From assembly GCA_029532415.1 (NCBI GenBank), contig JAQOTA010000060.1, forward strand, positions 2,294,001 to 2,358,000: a stretch of 64,000 nucleotides of DNA, read 5' to 3'. The translations under genes and the position numbers were made by a program. The DNA comes from Marasmius tenuissimus. Its lineage: Eukaryota > Basidiomycota > Agaricomycetes > Agaricales > Marasmiaceae. Shown here one piece after another: positions 1 to 11,618 of the stretch; the first letter of the stretch is position 1; each line of letters begins with the position of its first letter. The notes beneath the pieces are model-generated. The model had not been told where the DNA came from. It searched no databases and worked only from the letters and a program-made list of their open reading frames with translations.

Positions 1-2
1 CT

Positions 3-113
3 AATAGCCACTCGAAGGGCGCTGAAGATTCAGATCTGCTCGATCGCTTTAACGAGGTGCTTATGTCCAGCTGTAACGCTGCATTATCCGTTCTACAGAC
101 TCTCCAGAGCTAA
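3..113 (+). CDS. possible 3' end of a gene entering from the left
   Basis: An open plus-strand frame runs from the left edge to a TAA at 111-113. Its 36 residues look like an amphipathic helix (DLLDRFNEVL, then ALSVLQTLQS). It could be the last exon of a gene outside the window. It is too short to assign to a family and could be chance. Confidence 0.25.
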   Translation, partial: NSHSKGAEDSDLLDRFNEVLMSSCNAALSVLQTLQS

Positions 114-596
114 GTTCGATATCCAGTCATAACTCCGTACGACCCGTACCATAGCATTTCAGACTTCCAATTGCAAGTGTAAGACCACAAATATAGCTCC
201 AGCTTGTCGCCTAGTACCTACAAGTCCACGGTTTGCTGAAGTAAGAGTGCGCCGAGCATCATGACAAAGACGTTGACAAAGAACATATAAAAACGGGTTA
301 CATAAAGTTCAATACTTGCTTTTCGACTTTGACGATGTCAACGACGTTCGTCTCTACAGCTCTCAGACGACCCAAGAATGACTTTTTCACTCAGCGATGG
401 GAATCGGGGCATGGGGGGTTTGCATATTCGAGAGCTATAATCATACACACACACACACACATTCGACAAGTACAAGTCCGACGTTACAAGAAAAAGTCAG
501 CGCAGGAAAATGGAAAACGAAAACAGAACACAGGGAGCGGTCGGAAAAAGTACGTGTCCAATGATAAGTTATCTAGGCTGACTATGACTTCAGTCG
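114..596. other. gene-poor stretch with a CA microsatellite
   Basis: I see no supported gene here. A CA dinucleotide run of about nine units lies near 443-461. The rest is presumably the 3' flank of the bZIP gene that ends at 597 on the minus strand. Confidence 0.5.
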
Positions 597-1422
597 TTAC
601 GTCTTTTTCTCCTCTTTCTTCTCGCCATCTTTCGATTGGTCTGCAAGCTGCTGAGGCTGAACGGTGGATGGCAGAGATGGCATAACCTGGGAGTGCTGAC
701 TGAGCGCAGCTCGGAGGGTGGCATTCTCAACCCGAAGCTGGTCGACGAGCGCACGACATTCCTCCCAACGGCGATTGGCTTCATCAGCCGAGGCGAGTGC
801 AGCATCGAGGAGCTGGGAACGGGACTCAAGAGCCTTGACGTGTCTAATCATCGATTGGATCAGAAACGACGCGAAACGATCTCACAGGAACCAAGGAGAC
901 TCACTGGTCACGTCGCTCTCTAAAGGCGCGCTGGGCTTTACGGTTCTGTTCTGCTCGTTTACTGTTGCTCAACGCTCGGCCTGCGTTCGACCCGGCAGCA
1001 CCCTGATCCTGCTGTTGAGATGGGTCCTGTTGCTCGCCTCCTGGAGGACCTGGAGGAGGAGGACCTGGGGGCGGCATGCCGGGTGAATGATTCGGATTGA
1101 ACTCGGGAGCAGGGAATGGATAGTGCTGCAGCAGACCAGGATGGGTAGACAGGACGTGCTGGGGAGAAATCTGTGGAGGACCTGCAGGAGGGGCTGGAGG
1201 AGGAGGCTGAGCGGTCGCTGGACTGTCTTGGGTCATTGACTGGTCAGCAGGAGACTTTCTTTTACGCGATCTGGAGGTCGTCGTTGGCTGAGCTGGCTGA
1301 TTTATTGGAGGAGGATCTTCTCTCAAACGCATAGTCTGATTTGGCTGCTGCAATAGCTGAGGCTGAGCTGTCGCATTTTGCTGGTTAGGCTGCTGGCTCG
1401 GCTGTTGGTCGAAACTCAACAT
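597..1422 (-). CDS. Yap/Pap1-type bZIP transcription factor
   Basis: Exons 905-1422 and 597-843; intron 844-904 has a GTGAGT donor and TAG acceptor. The spliced protein is about 254 residues. The first 150 residues are rich in Gln and Pro, as in an activation region. The basic region follows with the NRKAQRAFRERR signature of the fungal Yap/Pap1 group, then heptads running into a leucine-zipper-like coiled coil (VKALESRSQLL, LRVENATLRAAL). The intron falls inside the basic region (...RRDQ/HVKALE) and the join restores the frame exactly. Such factors act in the nucleus, often in stress responses; the target genes cannot be read from the sequence. The ATG at 1422 sits just after a C-rich tract ending in CAG, so a further upstream exon is possible. 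Confidence 0.85.
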
Positions 1423-1564
1423 CTGGCCTGGCGGGGGAGGGGGGCTTACAAACGATTTGTCTTGGTAAGCCCGTCTTTATTAGTCAGATCTCATGTCACC
1501 GTCACACCAATGTGACTTTTTCCACGCACATGCCCAAGCGCTTTGGCCAAGGCTTGTCCTTTAC

Positions 1565-1740
1565 ACAGCGTAAAACGGCGAGAATTGATTGACGGCGAAT
1601 TGTGAGAAAATCCAGATTTTCCTGGAATTTGCTGGGAATTTGCCGGCTGTCATTCTTGAAGCTCGCGCATTCTCGTCTCTTTCTCATTTCTGACAATTTC
1701 TCAGCATGTACCAGAATATACCGAGAATATACAACACTTA
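1565..1740. repeat. degenerate AATTCTC/GGCGAATT-rich segment, copy 1
   Basis: This AT-rich stretch is crowded with variants of GGCGAATT, GAATTTGC, CAATTTCTC and CCGAGAATA on both strands. The same words recur at 2700-2965. The spacing is irregular, so it is not a simple tandem satellite; it looks like eroded copies of a short dispersed repeat. Confidence 0.4.
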
Positions 1741-2699
1741 TTTTTCGTACACTCGTACTCGCGGACTTAGACTTCTTCAACACTTTGCTTCCTGACTCCG
1801 ACCACTCCCGCGCTCGAGATACGTGTCAAATTCTTGCTCTCATTGCGCCTCTATCCTCTCTCTGCGCCTACGGCTGACATCTTCATAGCTTCTACAATTT
1901 CTCAACGGGTTGACAAAACCTGAAAAGCCACGAAGCATCAACAAAGCAATGTCAAGAAAGTGCATGGAGCTATCTAAATCAAGCCTACATATCTCGAGTG
2001 GCAAGAATAGTACGCTGCAGGGACAAGACGAGGTTCGGGAGGCTGTAGATCATGGAGATAATGGAGGAGAAGATGAGTTCAGGATTATTGAGGAGGATTG
2101 GATAGAAGTACGAGATGATGTGCTTGGACCCTTGGACTTCGGGGTTTGACAATGAGGATGGATGAACATACCGATAGAAGACATCCGGCAGCCTCTGTTG
2201 CCACAAGTTCCTGAACAATCACTGCCCTCAGTTGAACTTCTGAATAACCTTTGGTCGCGAATACAAGCTCGAATGTACTGTGAAAGGCAGCGGGTTAATC
2301 AACGGCTCGAGGTGAGTTTCCTGCCGAGGTGAATGGCCTAAACAATGCTGATCTTTCGAGTGATTGAATAGGGCGCAGGTCCGGAGCTGTGAAGGCGACA
2401 AGGTGAGCATAAACTACAGAATTTCAGGCTTAACACTCACTGGATGGGTCTCCTACAGTAGTGTAGACTCTGGCATGAGTCATCGCCCGGATATGTATCC
2501 AATCGTCCGGTTGAGGGTCGTAGAGTGGTGCTCTAGAGCCGGGTCGCCGCGTAGTATGAGGATATTGGGAGGGAGATATCAACTGAAGCTCTATACTTAA
2601 TATCTCCATCATCAATGTTTTCTTCTATGTGGTAGACCGTAGTGTACTGCAATCAATGACAATTCAATGACCTGGATGCGGGGGAGGAGGGGCAGGGAA

Positions 2700-2965
2700 T
2701 AGTGATCCGCAGATTGTTTGTAAATTGTCGGATATTTCTGCATGGCGAATTCTTGCCTTTTCTCGAGAAATTGCCTTGATAATTCTCGGTGGATTGTCCG
2801 TGAATTGCGTGAAATATCCCAGAATTCGCCAATCGTACAATTCTCAGCAGATTCTCAGCGGATTGTAAGAAATTCTCATATTCTTCACACAATTTACCAA
2901 TCGGCGAATTCTGCCATTTCACCCTGTGTTAGTCCAAGGTTCCTAGCAAAGTCGAGAATTGGCTG
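2700..2965. repeat. degenerate AATTCTC/GGCGAATT-rich segment, copy 2
   Basis: More than ten variants of GAATTCT, AATTCTC, GAAATTGCC and GGATTGT occur here in both orientations, much denser than in flanking DNA. The vocabulary matches 1565-1740. No long open frame or terminal inverted repeat is evident, so the class of element is unknown. Confidence 0.45.
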
Positions 2966-3202
2966 TGGGCCAGTTCATTTGGCCCTCGAGGATGTAAAGC
3001 ACAGTACTCTAGTGATCATTATATGGCTGTCGGAGTGAAATGTACCGGTACCCTAGTATATGGCACGATATCAAGTGCAAATTGCTGTTTGACAGAATTA
3101 TCGTGGGAAGAACCGCGCATCACCCGAGCCGTGCGACGTGCAGGCTGCCAGAGTCCTATCCGTTGTACATTGTCGTCGTCGTCGTCAACGTCGCTGAGCT
3201 AC

Positions 3203-5047
3203 ATGGCCTCCTCATCATCCTCGCCGTCGATCAGGCAGCGTCTGCTTTCCCTCTCGTCAAGAAGGAGCAGCACCTCGAACCCGCCTACATCTCACCCACA
3301 AGAATCCACAGAAGCGACGACGTCTACTTCTGGTGCGTTACTAAATTCGTGTCGCTTGCACTTCTTTTCAATTCTCGCTTTTTTTTCTCCAGCAACGTTG
3401 GCACCTCCGAGCACCAGTACACCTGCCTCGGCTACGACCCCAGAGGATGAGGAGAGCAACTCCCACAGCCGAGAGCAGGGTTCTCTCAACGACAATTCTA
3501 CTCTCACTAGTTCTCAAAACAAACACTCCAGTAAATCGTTCTATAGGCGACGAAATAAATCCTCAGAACAATCTTTAGGAACAGAATCTAATCCTCATCC
3601 TACAAAGGCCTCTAAGTCATCATCCAAATCATCCCCTTCCCAGTCAAGATCAAAAGCAAAGTCCAAACAGCGACCTTCTCTTCTCACACGAGTCGTCTAC
3701 AAGGTCGTTCCATGTGTCGGCTCTCAGCAGCTAGTCACCCCAATAGAGGCCGACCCCGCCAGCCAGCGTTCCGCCGATGTCAAACAACCCGTGCCTCCAC
3801 CCAGCGCCAAACCCACCGCTTCCCAATCTGTAGCTGACCAGAATCACGCTTCTACCGATACACCGATGCAGGAAATTGCTTTGACACCTCTTACTCCCCC
3901 TGCTGCGGCCCCATCACCGACGACAGCAACTCCGGTGGATCCTGAGGCGGACATTATCATCCAACCTCCCCCTTCTGCACAGCTGTTACCCCCAGAAACA
4001 ACTGACGGTGTCACGAGTGGTGCTGTACAACCACCCGGCTCGACCGGTTTGACGCCCGCAAATGGGACGTCCCCGCTGCCAACGACACCTGATGCAGTCC
4101 TAACAAGGACGACAACCCGCGATACCCAAGAATCTGAAGAGACACATATGACAGAATCAGTTTCGGCGATTGAAGACGAGGAGGAGGAACGCTTGATAAG
4201 AAATGGAGGCGTTGGCATACCTTTAGGCCCAGTGAGTGCCACGTCTTTGTTCGCTATATTCTGCCCGCCATGCCCTCGGCCCCACGCCCGGCTTCTGTTG
4301 TCCTCCCTTTGTTACATCAGTTCACCCTCCTAACACCTCTTCTTCGTACAGGACGGGACACCGATGCCTTTGCTACCCCCGATAGCGCCTGAACACGCAG
4401 GACGGAAGTGCCTTGTGCTCGATTTGGATGAGACTCTCGTTCATTCCTCTTTCAAACCTATTCCCAGTCCGGACTTCATTGTCCCGGTCGAGATTGAATA
4501 TCATTGGCACCATTTCCACGTTTTGAAGAGACCCGGTGTCGATCTGTTCCTCCAGGAGATGGGAAAAGTATACGAAGTGGTCGTCTTCACAGCGAGTCTG
4601 AGTAAGGTACGCCATCTTTCCTTATTGGACGTGGCAAGCGCTCCGACTCATCTATTTATTCTACGTCCAGTACGCAGATCCAGTTCTAGACCAACTCGAC
4701 ACATCCAAGGTTGTTGCACATAGGTTGTTCCGAGAAAGCTGTTATTCTCACAAAGGGAACTATGTAAAGGTATGTCCCTCGCACCCCTTCCCCTGACTGA
4801 CGTTGGGCTTAACGTTACTCGCCTTGTGTAGGACCTTTCTCAATTAGGTCGACCACTGTCATCGACCATCATTCTCGACAATTCACCTGCATCTTACATC
4901 TTTCACCCTCACAATGCCGTCCCGGTCTCCTCTTGGTTCAATGATCCTCATGACGCCGAACTACCAGATCTGATACCGTTCCTGGTGGATTTGGCACCCG
5001 AAAGTGTCGGTGACGTGAGAGGGATATTGAACTTGGCTAGGGAATAA
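3203..5047 (+). CDS. NIF/SCP-type (Psr1/Nem1-like) Asp-based protein phosphatase
   Basis: Exons 3203-3332, 3393-4231, 4352-4606, 4671-4769 and 4832-5047 give about 512 residues. The first 320 residues are low-complexity Ser/Pro/Thr sequence with basic patches. The C-terminal 190 residues are the catalytic FCP1-homology (HAD-type) domain: the [11 protein letters not shown] motif carries the nucleophilic Asp and the DxDxT signature, followed by [28 protein letters not shown] across a splice junction, and [11 protein letters not shown]. The SCP/Psr1/Nem1 group dephosphorylates Ser/Thr in proteins such as RNA polymerase II tails, lipin or stress factors; which subgroup this belongs to cannot be settled here. 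I chose the ATG at 3203 because the in-frame upstream extension to 3023 looks like untranslated DNA. Confidence 0.9.
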
Positions 5048-6462
5048 AAGCTTAGCTCCTCGTTCGTTCCTCTTATCCCCATACGTGGAGCTACCAATCC
5101 TGTTGGCTCCCCGATACCCGCTCTAACTGCAGCACGCTCCCCACCGCTTCCAGGTAAATTGCGAAGCCCCGAAACCCAGATAATTGCACGCCACCCATAC
5201 CTCATCCTTACCGCTTCTCCCGTGTGCACGGATACATCTACCCGTGTACAGCTCGCCGTCTTTCGTCTGATCTCTTTTATTTCATTGCTTTGGCTGTATT
5301 GAAACCCCTTTTCCTGCATTCACCTGCTTTCGCGCTAAATTATCACTTCTCTTTCCGCCAGACCTGTGCCGTCACTCGTTTCTTCTGGGTTATGCTCTTC
5401 TCGTTTTTCACTCTGGTCTCTAATCCACATACAACTTCTCTTCCATCCTCCCCCCTCCCCCCTTCACTCGTCCCCTGCTCAAAATCATATCGGTCTGGTA
5501 TCGGTGTTTTCGTGGCCGTGCATGATGCTGTTGCAACATACCATTCTTCTTCTCAAGGTGTACTCTATAACTTATACCCACCTCACCTCCGATCTTTCTT
5601 CTTGTTCTTGAATTCACGACATTTACGAGGACTTGGTCAGGAACACTAGCTGGGATACTCCTCATTCTTTTTTTCCACATCTCTCATCGACATATACATC
5701 GCTGGTTTACAAGTATCATACGGAATCACATCCTATCTACTACACACTCATTTGCACCGTTCATTGTTTTTCTCTTTTCTTTTTTCTGCGTCTTGCTGGG
5801 TTGCTTTTGCGTTTTTCTTTGCCACACTCGACTACTCACTCATTCTAGTTTCACTTCTCCGTTTCGTTTACATAATGGGTCTCATTCCTTAGAGAGGATA
5901 GTGTATACATTTCGAATGGAATGGATTCCCCTTTGCATGTTGCACTTGCACGCGTACGCCGATGTGATTGCCTACTCTACTCCGTCGTTGGAACAAACGG
6001 AAAGTATAGATCCCAATACTGACGAGTCGGTGTGTGCAGTCTTACTTTCCGATTGACTTTGCTCACCTCTCCTTGTGCAGCTATTTCTAGTATGAGCCGC
6101 CCTCCCACCCTCGACTTGGATCGGTGCAACGAGCTAGAGTAGCAGCTCATGTGGTTCCGTTTCCCCGAAAGACAGCCTCTCCCTCTCAAACTCGAGCGGT
6201 ACCGACGGTACAAGTCAGGGGGCAGGACGCATCTAAAATCCCTCACACTAATCAACCATCGTAGGTAGAAAGTCACCGCATCGGCTGCGGATCCATAATG
6301 TCGAGAATGCGGTGGGTTAAAAATACATTCCCTGTTTCTCGATCCTAGGAACGTATTGACCCTATCGGTGAGGATAAAATGACCTAAACCTTCAGCCAGG
6401 GCCTTTCCAAATTCTCCCTTTCTACCTCCTTCGCCCTTCCCCTCGACTACACGCTACCCAAT
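5048..6462. other. long pyrimidine-rich intergenic region
   Basis: About 1.4 kb with no gene I can support. Roughly 5220-5860 is strongly C+T rich on the plus strand, which keeps several spurious frames open. It probably holds the 3' UTR of the phosphatase and the promoter and leader of the next gene. Confidence 0.5.
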
Positions 6463-7009
6463 ATGATAAGGGACCCTCCAGCTCACCTTACGGTCAAGCC
6501 CGACCAGAGAGCTTTCCGTCGACCAGCAGCCACATCCGGGTGTGCCTACTACGCTTGGCGGATAAGAATGTGGGTAGAGGGAACATTCGCGTTGAGCGTC
6601 ATGGAACCTTGGGAGAAGTATCTCGTCTGTAAGTTCTCCAACCTCGTACACAGTCCTCAGTCCTAGAACTCACAAACTCCCTCCCCGGTCATCCAGTGTC
6701 AATATTTTTTCTCGTTACCTTCCTTGCCCTAACGGTGGTCATCCGCGTTTTACCGTTCCATCTCATACACACCCTATACCAAACGGTGGTCTCAGCCAAC
6801 GTCTGGAAGTGGCAGCTCATGTCGCACAAACCGTCATCTTTCTCCCCGATCGAACGGCAAGCACCGTTCACCATGGTTGTCGGGAACTACAGCGCTCGTT
6901 TACCCTCACCCTCCAATCTGATCTCTCACTTTCTGGTACGTCTATTCTTGATACACACCCGTACTATTTTAACTACCGACTGACATCGACATCTCAACAG
7001 CAAAAGTAA
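6463..7009 (+). CDS. serine palmitoyltransferase small-subunit-like protein
   Basis: Exons 6463-6628, 6697-6935 and 7001-7009 give about 137 residues; the last exon encodes only two residues and the stop. The core reads AYYAWRIRMWVEGTFALSVM, then EPWEKYLV, and after the first junction LSIFFLVTFLALTVV, a transmembrane helix. The MEPWE motif followed by one hydrophobic helix is the hallmark of the ssSPT family (human SPTSSA/B, functionally like yeast Tsc3). These small ER proteins bind the Lcb1/Lcb2 dimer and raise the rate of the first step of sphingolipid synthesis. The protein is longer than the usual 70-90 residues at both ends, so the start could lie further downstream. Confidence 0.72.
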
Positions 7010-7469
7010 AAGCACCCCCTATCTTTGATTCGGACTATATTTAACTTGCACAGACTGTCCAAGTACAGCATACGCATATACTTATACACCCCTCGTTAGC
7101 CATTTATACCTACAACCCAGAGATTGGTCGTGTGCCGAGAGCTGAGCGTTAAATTCTGTACCTTGTCTGTTTCAATGATCCACACAACACTGCGGACCCT
7201 CCGATTCACGAGCCCTGTTCACCAACTCCGCTTGCAGCTTGTCTTTCCGCCGCCTGAACGATTGAATCTGCCTCCGTCAGGGGATGCCTCCCAAACGTCC
7301 TCATTAACGAGGTTACCGTATAGCATCGCAATGAGAATACTCAGCGGAACACAACACCAATCGACACCTTCCAGATGCTTCCAGATCAATATTGCAGGTC
7401 TTTGCGTGTATAGTCTCCTTCGAGCAAACGTCCAAATGGATGATAGTGCGCAGTTGCTTGGGTCGACCC

Positions 7470-8560
7470 TTGTGCAAGGGCGAGTATTAAGTAGCCACAA
7501 GTACGACAGGGTGGGAAACCTGTGAAGATAGATGGCTTGGTAGGCGTCCGGGATCGGTGAAGTAGTCGCTTCTGGTTTAGTTTAGAGCCTTGAGCCAGCG
7601 CTTGTACGAAGAACACCTGACTACGAGAACCGAGATGAGGCAAACCAGGAGACAAATGTAGATCGCGAGAATGGAGCGCAAGATGAAGAGTGTACCGCTG
7701 AGACCGACAAAGAAGGCGAACAGGACACAGGCAGCAATTGTGATGATATGAGGGTATCACGGTATACCATTGGCTTCCGCTAGCTTCGAGATGACTAGTG
7801 AAGAGCGAATTCGTGTGATTGAATCAGTCAATACGACACCGCGAGCATCAGCACTGACAAACTATTCCTGAACATAGTGGCCACCGGAAGCAAGGGGGAC
7901 CCCTTGAATCCAAGCCATTGACACAGTAAGGCCAGAAATTCGTCCCAAGCCGGCCAACTTCTGCAAGCCTTCTAATCCCATCTTTTTATGCCCATCAAGG
8001 CAATCTGGCAGGAGCCTTCCAAGGAAAGAGTGTCTCTTGACGAACTGAGACTAGAGTCACTTAGCTTTAATTTTGAAGCCATGCAAGTTGGTCGAGTTGG
8101 TAGGAGGAGTCACGGTAGGTCCCGGTTTGTCCAAGTTTCGTCCGTTCCAGCACGTGGTGGTATTCCTCGGACAGTTCCGACTCCCAAGTTTCGCTCAATG
8201 TCTCGACCCGCTCGTGATCTTCCACCAGTAAACAAAAGCAGGTCTCTGCAGCAAGCTGCGACCTGCCTGCACCGGATCCTGAGGCACTATCGATATACCC
8301 TCGCTGTCAGCGAGGCGGGTAACGAACTCTATCCAGAGTTATGCGCATGATGATCGGATGAAAACCTCGCCGTCGTGGTCGAATAGTACTTGTGTGGACA
8401 CCCGGACGTCCTCGCACGACGCTGGGCCTTGCCGTGAGCTCTGACAAGACAGAGAGGAGCCGGGAGTGGAGATTGGAAGGCATAGTGAACTGGTAGTCTG
8501 ATACTTCGATGCAGGTGAGTCTCGAGAGTCGTACTCTGTCGAGTGCTCGAGTACTCATCC
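7470..8560. repeat. tandem array: decayed minus-strand segment, copy 1
   Basis: Most divergent of three related segments (others at 10440-11390 and 13260-14345). Shared landmarks include the plus-strand words TGCGCAAGG-like near 7474, CACTGACAAACTA near 7856 and GAGTACTCATCCCC near 8540. Read on the minus strand, the second landmark lies in a short hydrophobic frame containing LSVLMLAVS, and further 3' another frame reads as a membrane segment (VLFAFFVGLSGTLF). I infer remnants of a multi-exon membrane protein gene, now without a continuous reading frame. No homologue was recognised. Confidence 0.4.
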
Positions 8561-8803
8561 CCAGTGAAATCCGGGGTTGAAACATTTATTTTAGGAGGTC
8601 GTTAGGACGATTAAATTGGTCGGATTTTTAGGAGAAATTTCAGATTTTCCGCATCCCGCATGTTCATCTCTCCCGTTTAGGTACTGTATACCACAACGCT
8701 CATTACACATGGCGCACATCCGTAATATTGAACTTCATTCACTGCTAGCCGATTTCAACCGTCGAGAGCAAGGAGGGTAGGGTTTTCCCCTCAGCACACC
8801 TCC

Positions 8804-10224
8804 ATGCAAAATCCAGTAGAAGAGGAGAGAGGCGTGCACAAACTGATCGAGTTCAGTCATCCTGCCGTTCAAGGTGTTTTCTTTCTGGTCTCTTTGAGTT
8901 GCTTTTCAGAACTAATTCCAAATGAAAAGCGCTTACAACATTCCTCACCTCCCTGGCCATTCCCCTCACACTAGCTCGCTTGACACGGCGATTTCGCATC
9001 CGACTGTCATGGGATGACGCATGGGCTGGGCTGGGCATGATGCTCATAGCTGTGTACTTGGGTATGTATTGGGAGGGGGACAAGCGCTGTGAGTAAGCTT
9101 CCCATCCTTTGCGTATTTTTTCTCATTTGAGACCTTGGAGACAGTCATAAATTAACAACCCCCCGACACACATGAGTACCGGACGTGGTCCCAAGTCATA
9201 ATGGGCTTATACACAACCGTAGTTTGGTAAGGCTCCTCTGCCTCTCCGTAAGCTTCCACGAGAGGCTGAAGAATTATAGGTGTTCCCGAATATCCCTCTC
9301 TCTATTAATCGCTCGCATCCTCGCTCCCAGTTATCTTCGCAAGTTCACCGTCTGCCTAGCGATATTCTGTTTTCTCGCAGGTGTCACCCTCACCTTCCTC
9401 AAAGCCTTCCTTTGCACAATTGTCTATGAGCCGCAATCCGACCCTACAATTCTCTCCGCAACCGATTTTTGCCCGGGAGCGACGGGAACATATCTAATCG
9501 CGTTTCAGGCCACTGGTGGGTACCATTATCTTGCTGAATGTAACCAGAAGGAGAGCCTCTCACCCTGACTTCATCACCTCTAATAGGCGACGTCCTGTCA
9601 TCTGTTCTCCTCGTCGCGATACCCATATACTTCCTCCAACCCACTGACCTCCCTAATTCCGAACGGCGCCTCATTTTGACGTTGTTCACGAGCACCGTTC
9701 TTGCTCTCGCAATTTGCATATTACATGTGGTGTTTATCTTTGAGGAATCCGGAGGTGCGGCATTTTCGACACAGCTAGAGGTATATCTTTTGCCTTCAGG
9801 TTATCCTATTTGTACAACTCCAGGCCGTCGGCGAGGCTCGAGGCTCCGGACACTGAACTTGTCCCAAGCGTCAATATCCCTCATAATTTGCAACCTCCTC
9901 ATCGTGGTCACGGCTGTATACCGTCTTCTCCCATGTCGAAAGTCACCTTATGATACTGCATCATATCCTGAAACGATGACCCGTCCCCGGTCGTATTACA
10001 ATATAGGAGAAGACCCAGTCACGATGTTGACTTGGACACAACCATCCGCCCGCCTCGACTCTGGCCGAGACACTGACTATGAGTCGCGCACATTTGAAGT
10101 AACAGGGACGAGCGACCATCATCGTTGCCACTTGGAGAGGTCCTCGGTGTTCACAGAGCTGGAAGAGTCGCGGACGAACTCGTTGAGATCCGTTGAGCTT
10201 GCCGCCAGTAGGAGTACAAAGTGA
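8804..10224 (+). pseudogene. rhodopsin-fold (SAT4-type) membrane protein, copy A, broken
   Basis: Paralogue of the intact gene at 11619-13054, with corresponding exons 8804-8873, 8930-9088, 9145-9226, 9280-9515, 9587-9780 and 9868-10224. Two lesions are visible against the intact copy. First, exon 3 begins with a TAA at 9153-9155 where the paralogue has CAA. Second, the last intron has lost its acceptor: the base before the conserved exon is A (9867), and the only nearby AG shifts the frame, although the 87-base intron is itself open and in frame and could be retained. Exon 3 is also 12 bases shorter and exon 2 lacks one Arg codon. All other splice sites and the seven-TM pattern remain, so inactivation looks recent. 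A missed alternative splice form could change this view. Confidence 0.65.
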
Positions 10225-10439
10225 GCAAGGGTTCGTTGATGAAGATCTTTCCGACATATGGATGGACTGATTTTCGCGGTCTCGGAGGGGGAGTATGAGT
10301 GAACCCTTTTGACGCCACATCGGTATCTACTACCAAGTAACCAGGTGGCAGGCCGATTCACGCTGGCACTACCTCGTGCCAAGATGTATCCAACATGATG
10401 AATCGGACAGAATCGTAATACCTCCTGTAGGCTAGCGCC

Positions 10440-11390
10440 TTGCGCAAGGACTAGGCGTTATTAATCACCATACCTCGACTTTGGGCCCAAGACTGATCAA
10501 CGCGAGCGATCGGAGATTGGGCGCGTAGCCCAGACGAAAGTTGACCTTATCTATGGAAGCATAGGAACAGCCAAGGTCGTCTTGATGCGTTGAATATGGA
10601 GGTTGTATGCGACAAGTCTGAGGAGTGGCTACCATGTCATAATGGAACAGCCTGCATCGATGCAACTGCTATTCAGATGCAAAACGGCGAGGAATTGGCC
10701 GTTCCGGCTATTCTTTCAGGATAGAGCACCCTTCCGTTCGATTGACAATACCACTTGAATGCCACCCGCCATAGGGGCCTTCAAGGGGTCCGGGAATCGA
10801 ATTTCTCCGAGTGAACTTGTGGTCCAGTTCGTAAGGCATGTCATTTGTACGAAGAGTTCCCGACTAGGTGAGGGAAGGAGCGAGGAGGAATGCAGTAGAC
10901 CACGAGATTGAATCACGAATGGGGTACAAGTTGAGGAGAGTACTGCGCCGCTGAGATCGGGGAGGGAAGTGAATGGTCAGCGATTGTGATTGAAACGAGA
11001 ATATCATTGCGGTCTTCCACTTGATGATAAAGGCGTCAAAGATGACATTGACATCAGCTTTCTTTCCATCCTCAGCAGAAGAACAGCACGTTGAGCTTGT
11101 GGTATGTATTTTGGCACTCACTCGCTGTGAACGTGAGAACCGACAAATCGCCCGGAAAGACAGCGACCACCGAAAACACCATTTGAGCCGTATGTACTCG
11201 TAATCATCCATCAGTAAGTTAATTCATTTCGGTCCGGAGGCACTGTCAATCAACAACGCGTTTCGATTTAGAGTTGCGCAATTGTACAGAGTTGCTTGCG
11301 TACAGTGACAGAACTTTGACCTCCCAAGCTCTCAAGAATATTGCAAAGCCCACTAAAAAGTTGAGTACTCGTCCCCAATGAGGTCTAGAA
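10440..11390. repeat. tandem array: decayed minus-strand segment, copy 2
   Basis: Lies between the two rhodopsin-like copies. It matches 13260-14345 over landmarks such as GACTGATCAA (10491 and 13319), ACATCAGCTTTCTTTCC near 11050 (ACATCGGCTTTCTTCC in copy 3) and GAACCGACA near 11135. On the minus strand a short hydrophobic frame contains DLSVLTFTA and ends at a GTGAGT donor. No long frame survives. Its right end, near GAGTACTCGTCCCC at 11364, leads into the 5' flank of copy B. Confidence 0.45.
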
Positions 11391-11618
11391 GCTGTATATT
11401 GTATGCTCAAGGAGTTTGTTTTAGGATGTTGTCAGGATAGTGAATAGGACCATTGAATTCGTGGGGATTTCACGGGAAACGCCAGGTTTTTTTTGCTCCG
11501 GCGTTTTGGTGCTGTATACCTCAGTGACAACACTCCTTACACATGTATTTACAATATATAACTGCTAGCTGGCTTCAGCTAATGAGGGCGCAGGTCGGGC
11601 TTCCCCTCAACACGTCCC

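Larger units (their letters stand above)
1423..3202. other. intergenic interval with no supported gene
   Basis: No frame here shows recognisable protein similarity. On the minus strand between about 1985 and 2615, short frames separated by splice-like signals could be an unrecognised or decayed gene, but I cannot join them into a convincing product. Two sub-intervals carry degenerate AATTCTC/GAATT motifs and are listed separately. The right part presumably holds the promoter of the phosphatase gene starting at 3203. Confidence 0.45.

Noticed and set aside
1910..2615. Short frames on both strands as a multi-exon gene
   Set aside because: Some splice-like signals exist on the minus strand, but no combination gives a recognisable or long product.
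3844..4242. 132-codon minus-strand frame opposite the phosphatase
   Set aside because: Antisense shadow of the low-complexity N-terminal region; composition only.
5224..5649. 141-codon plus-strand frame after the phosphatase
   Set aside because: Lies in a C+T-rich tract that suppresses stop codons; hydrophobic by composition, no introns or similarity.
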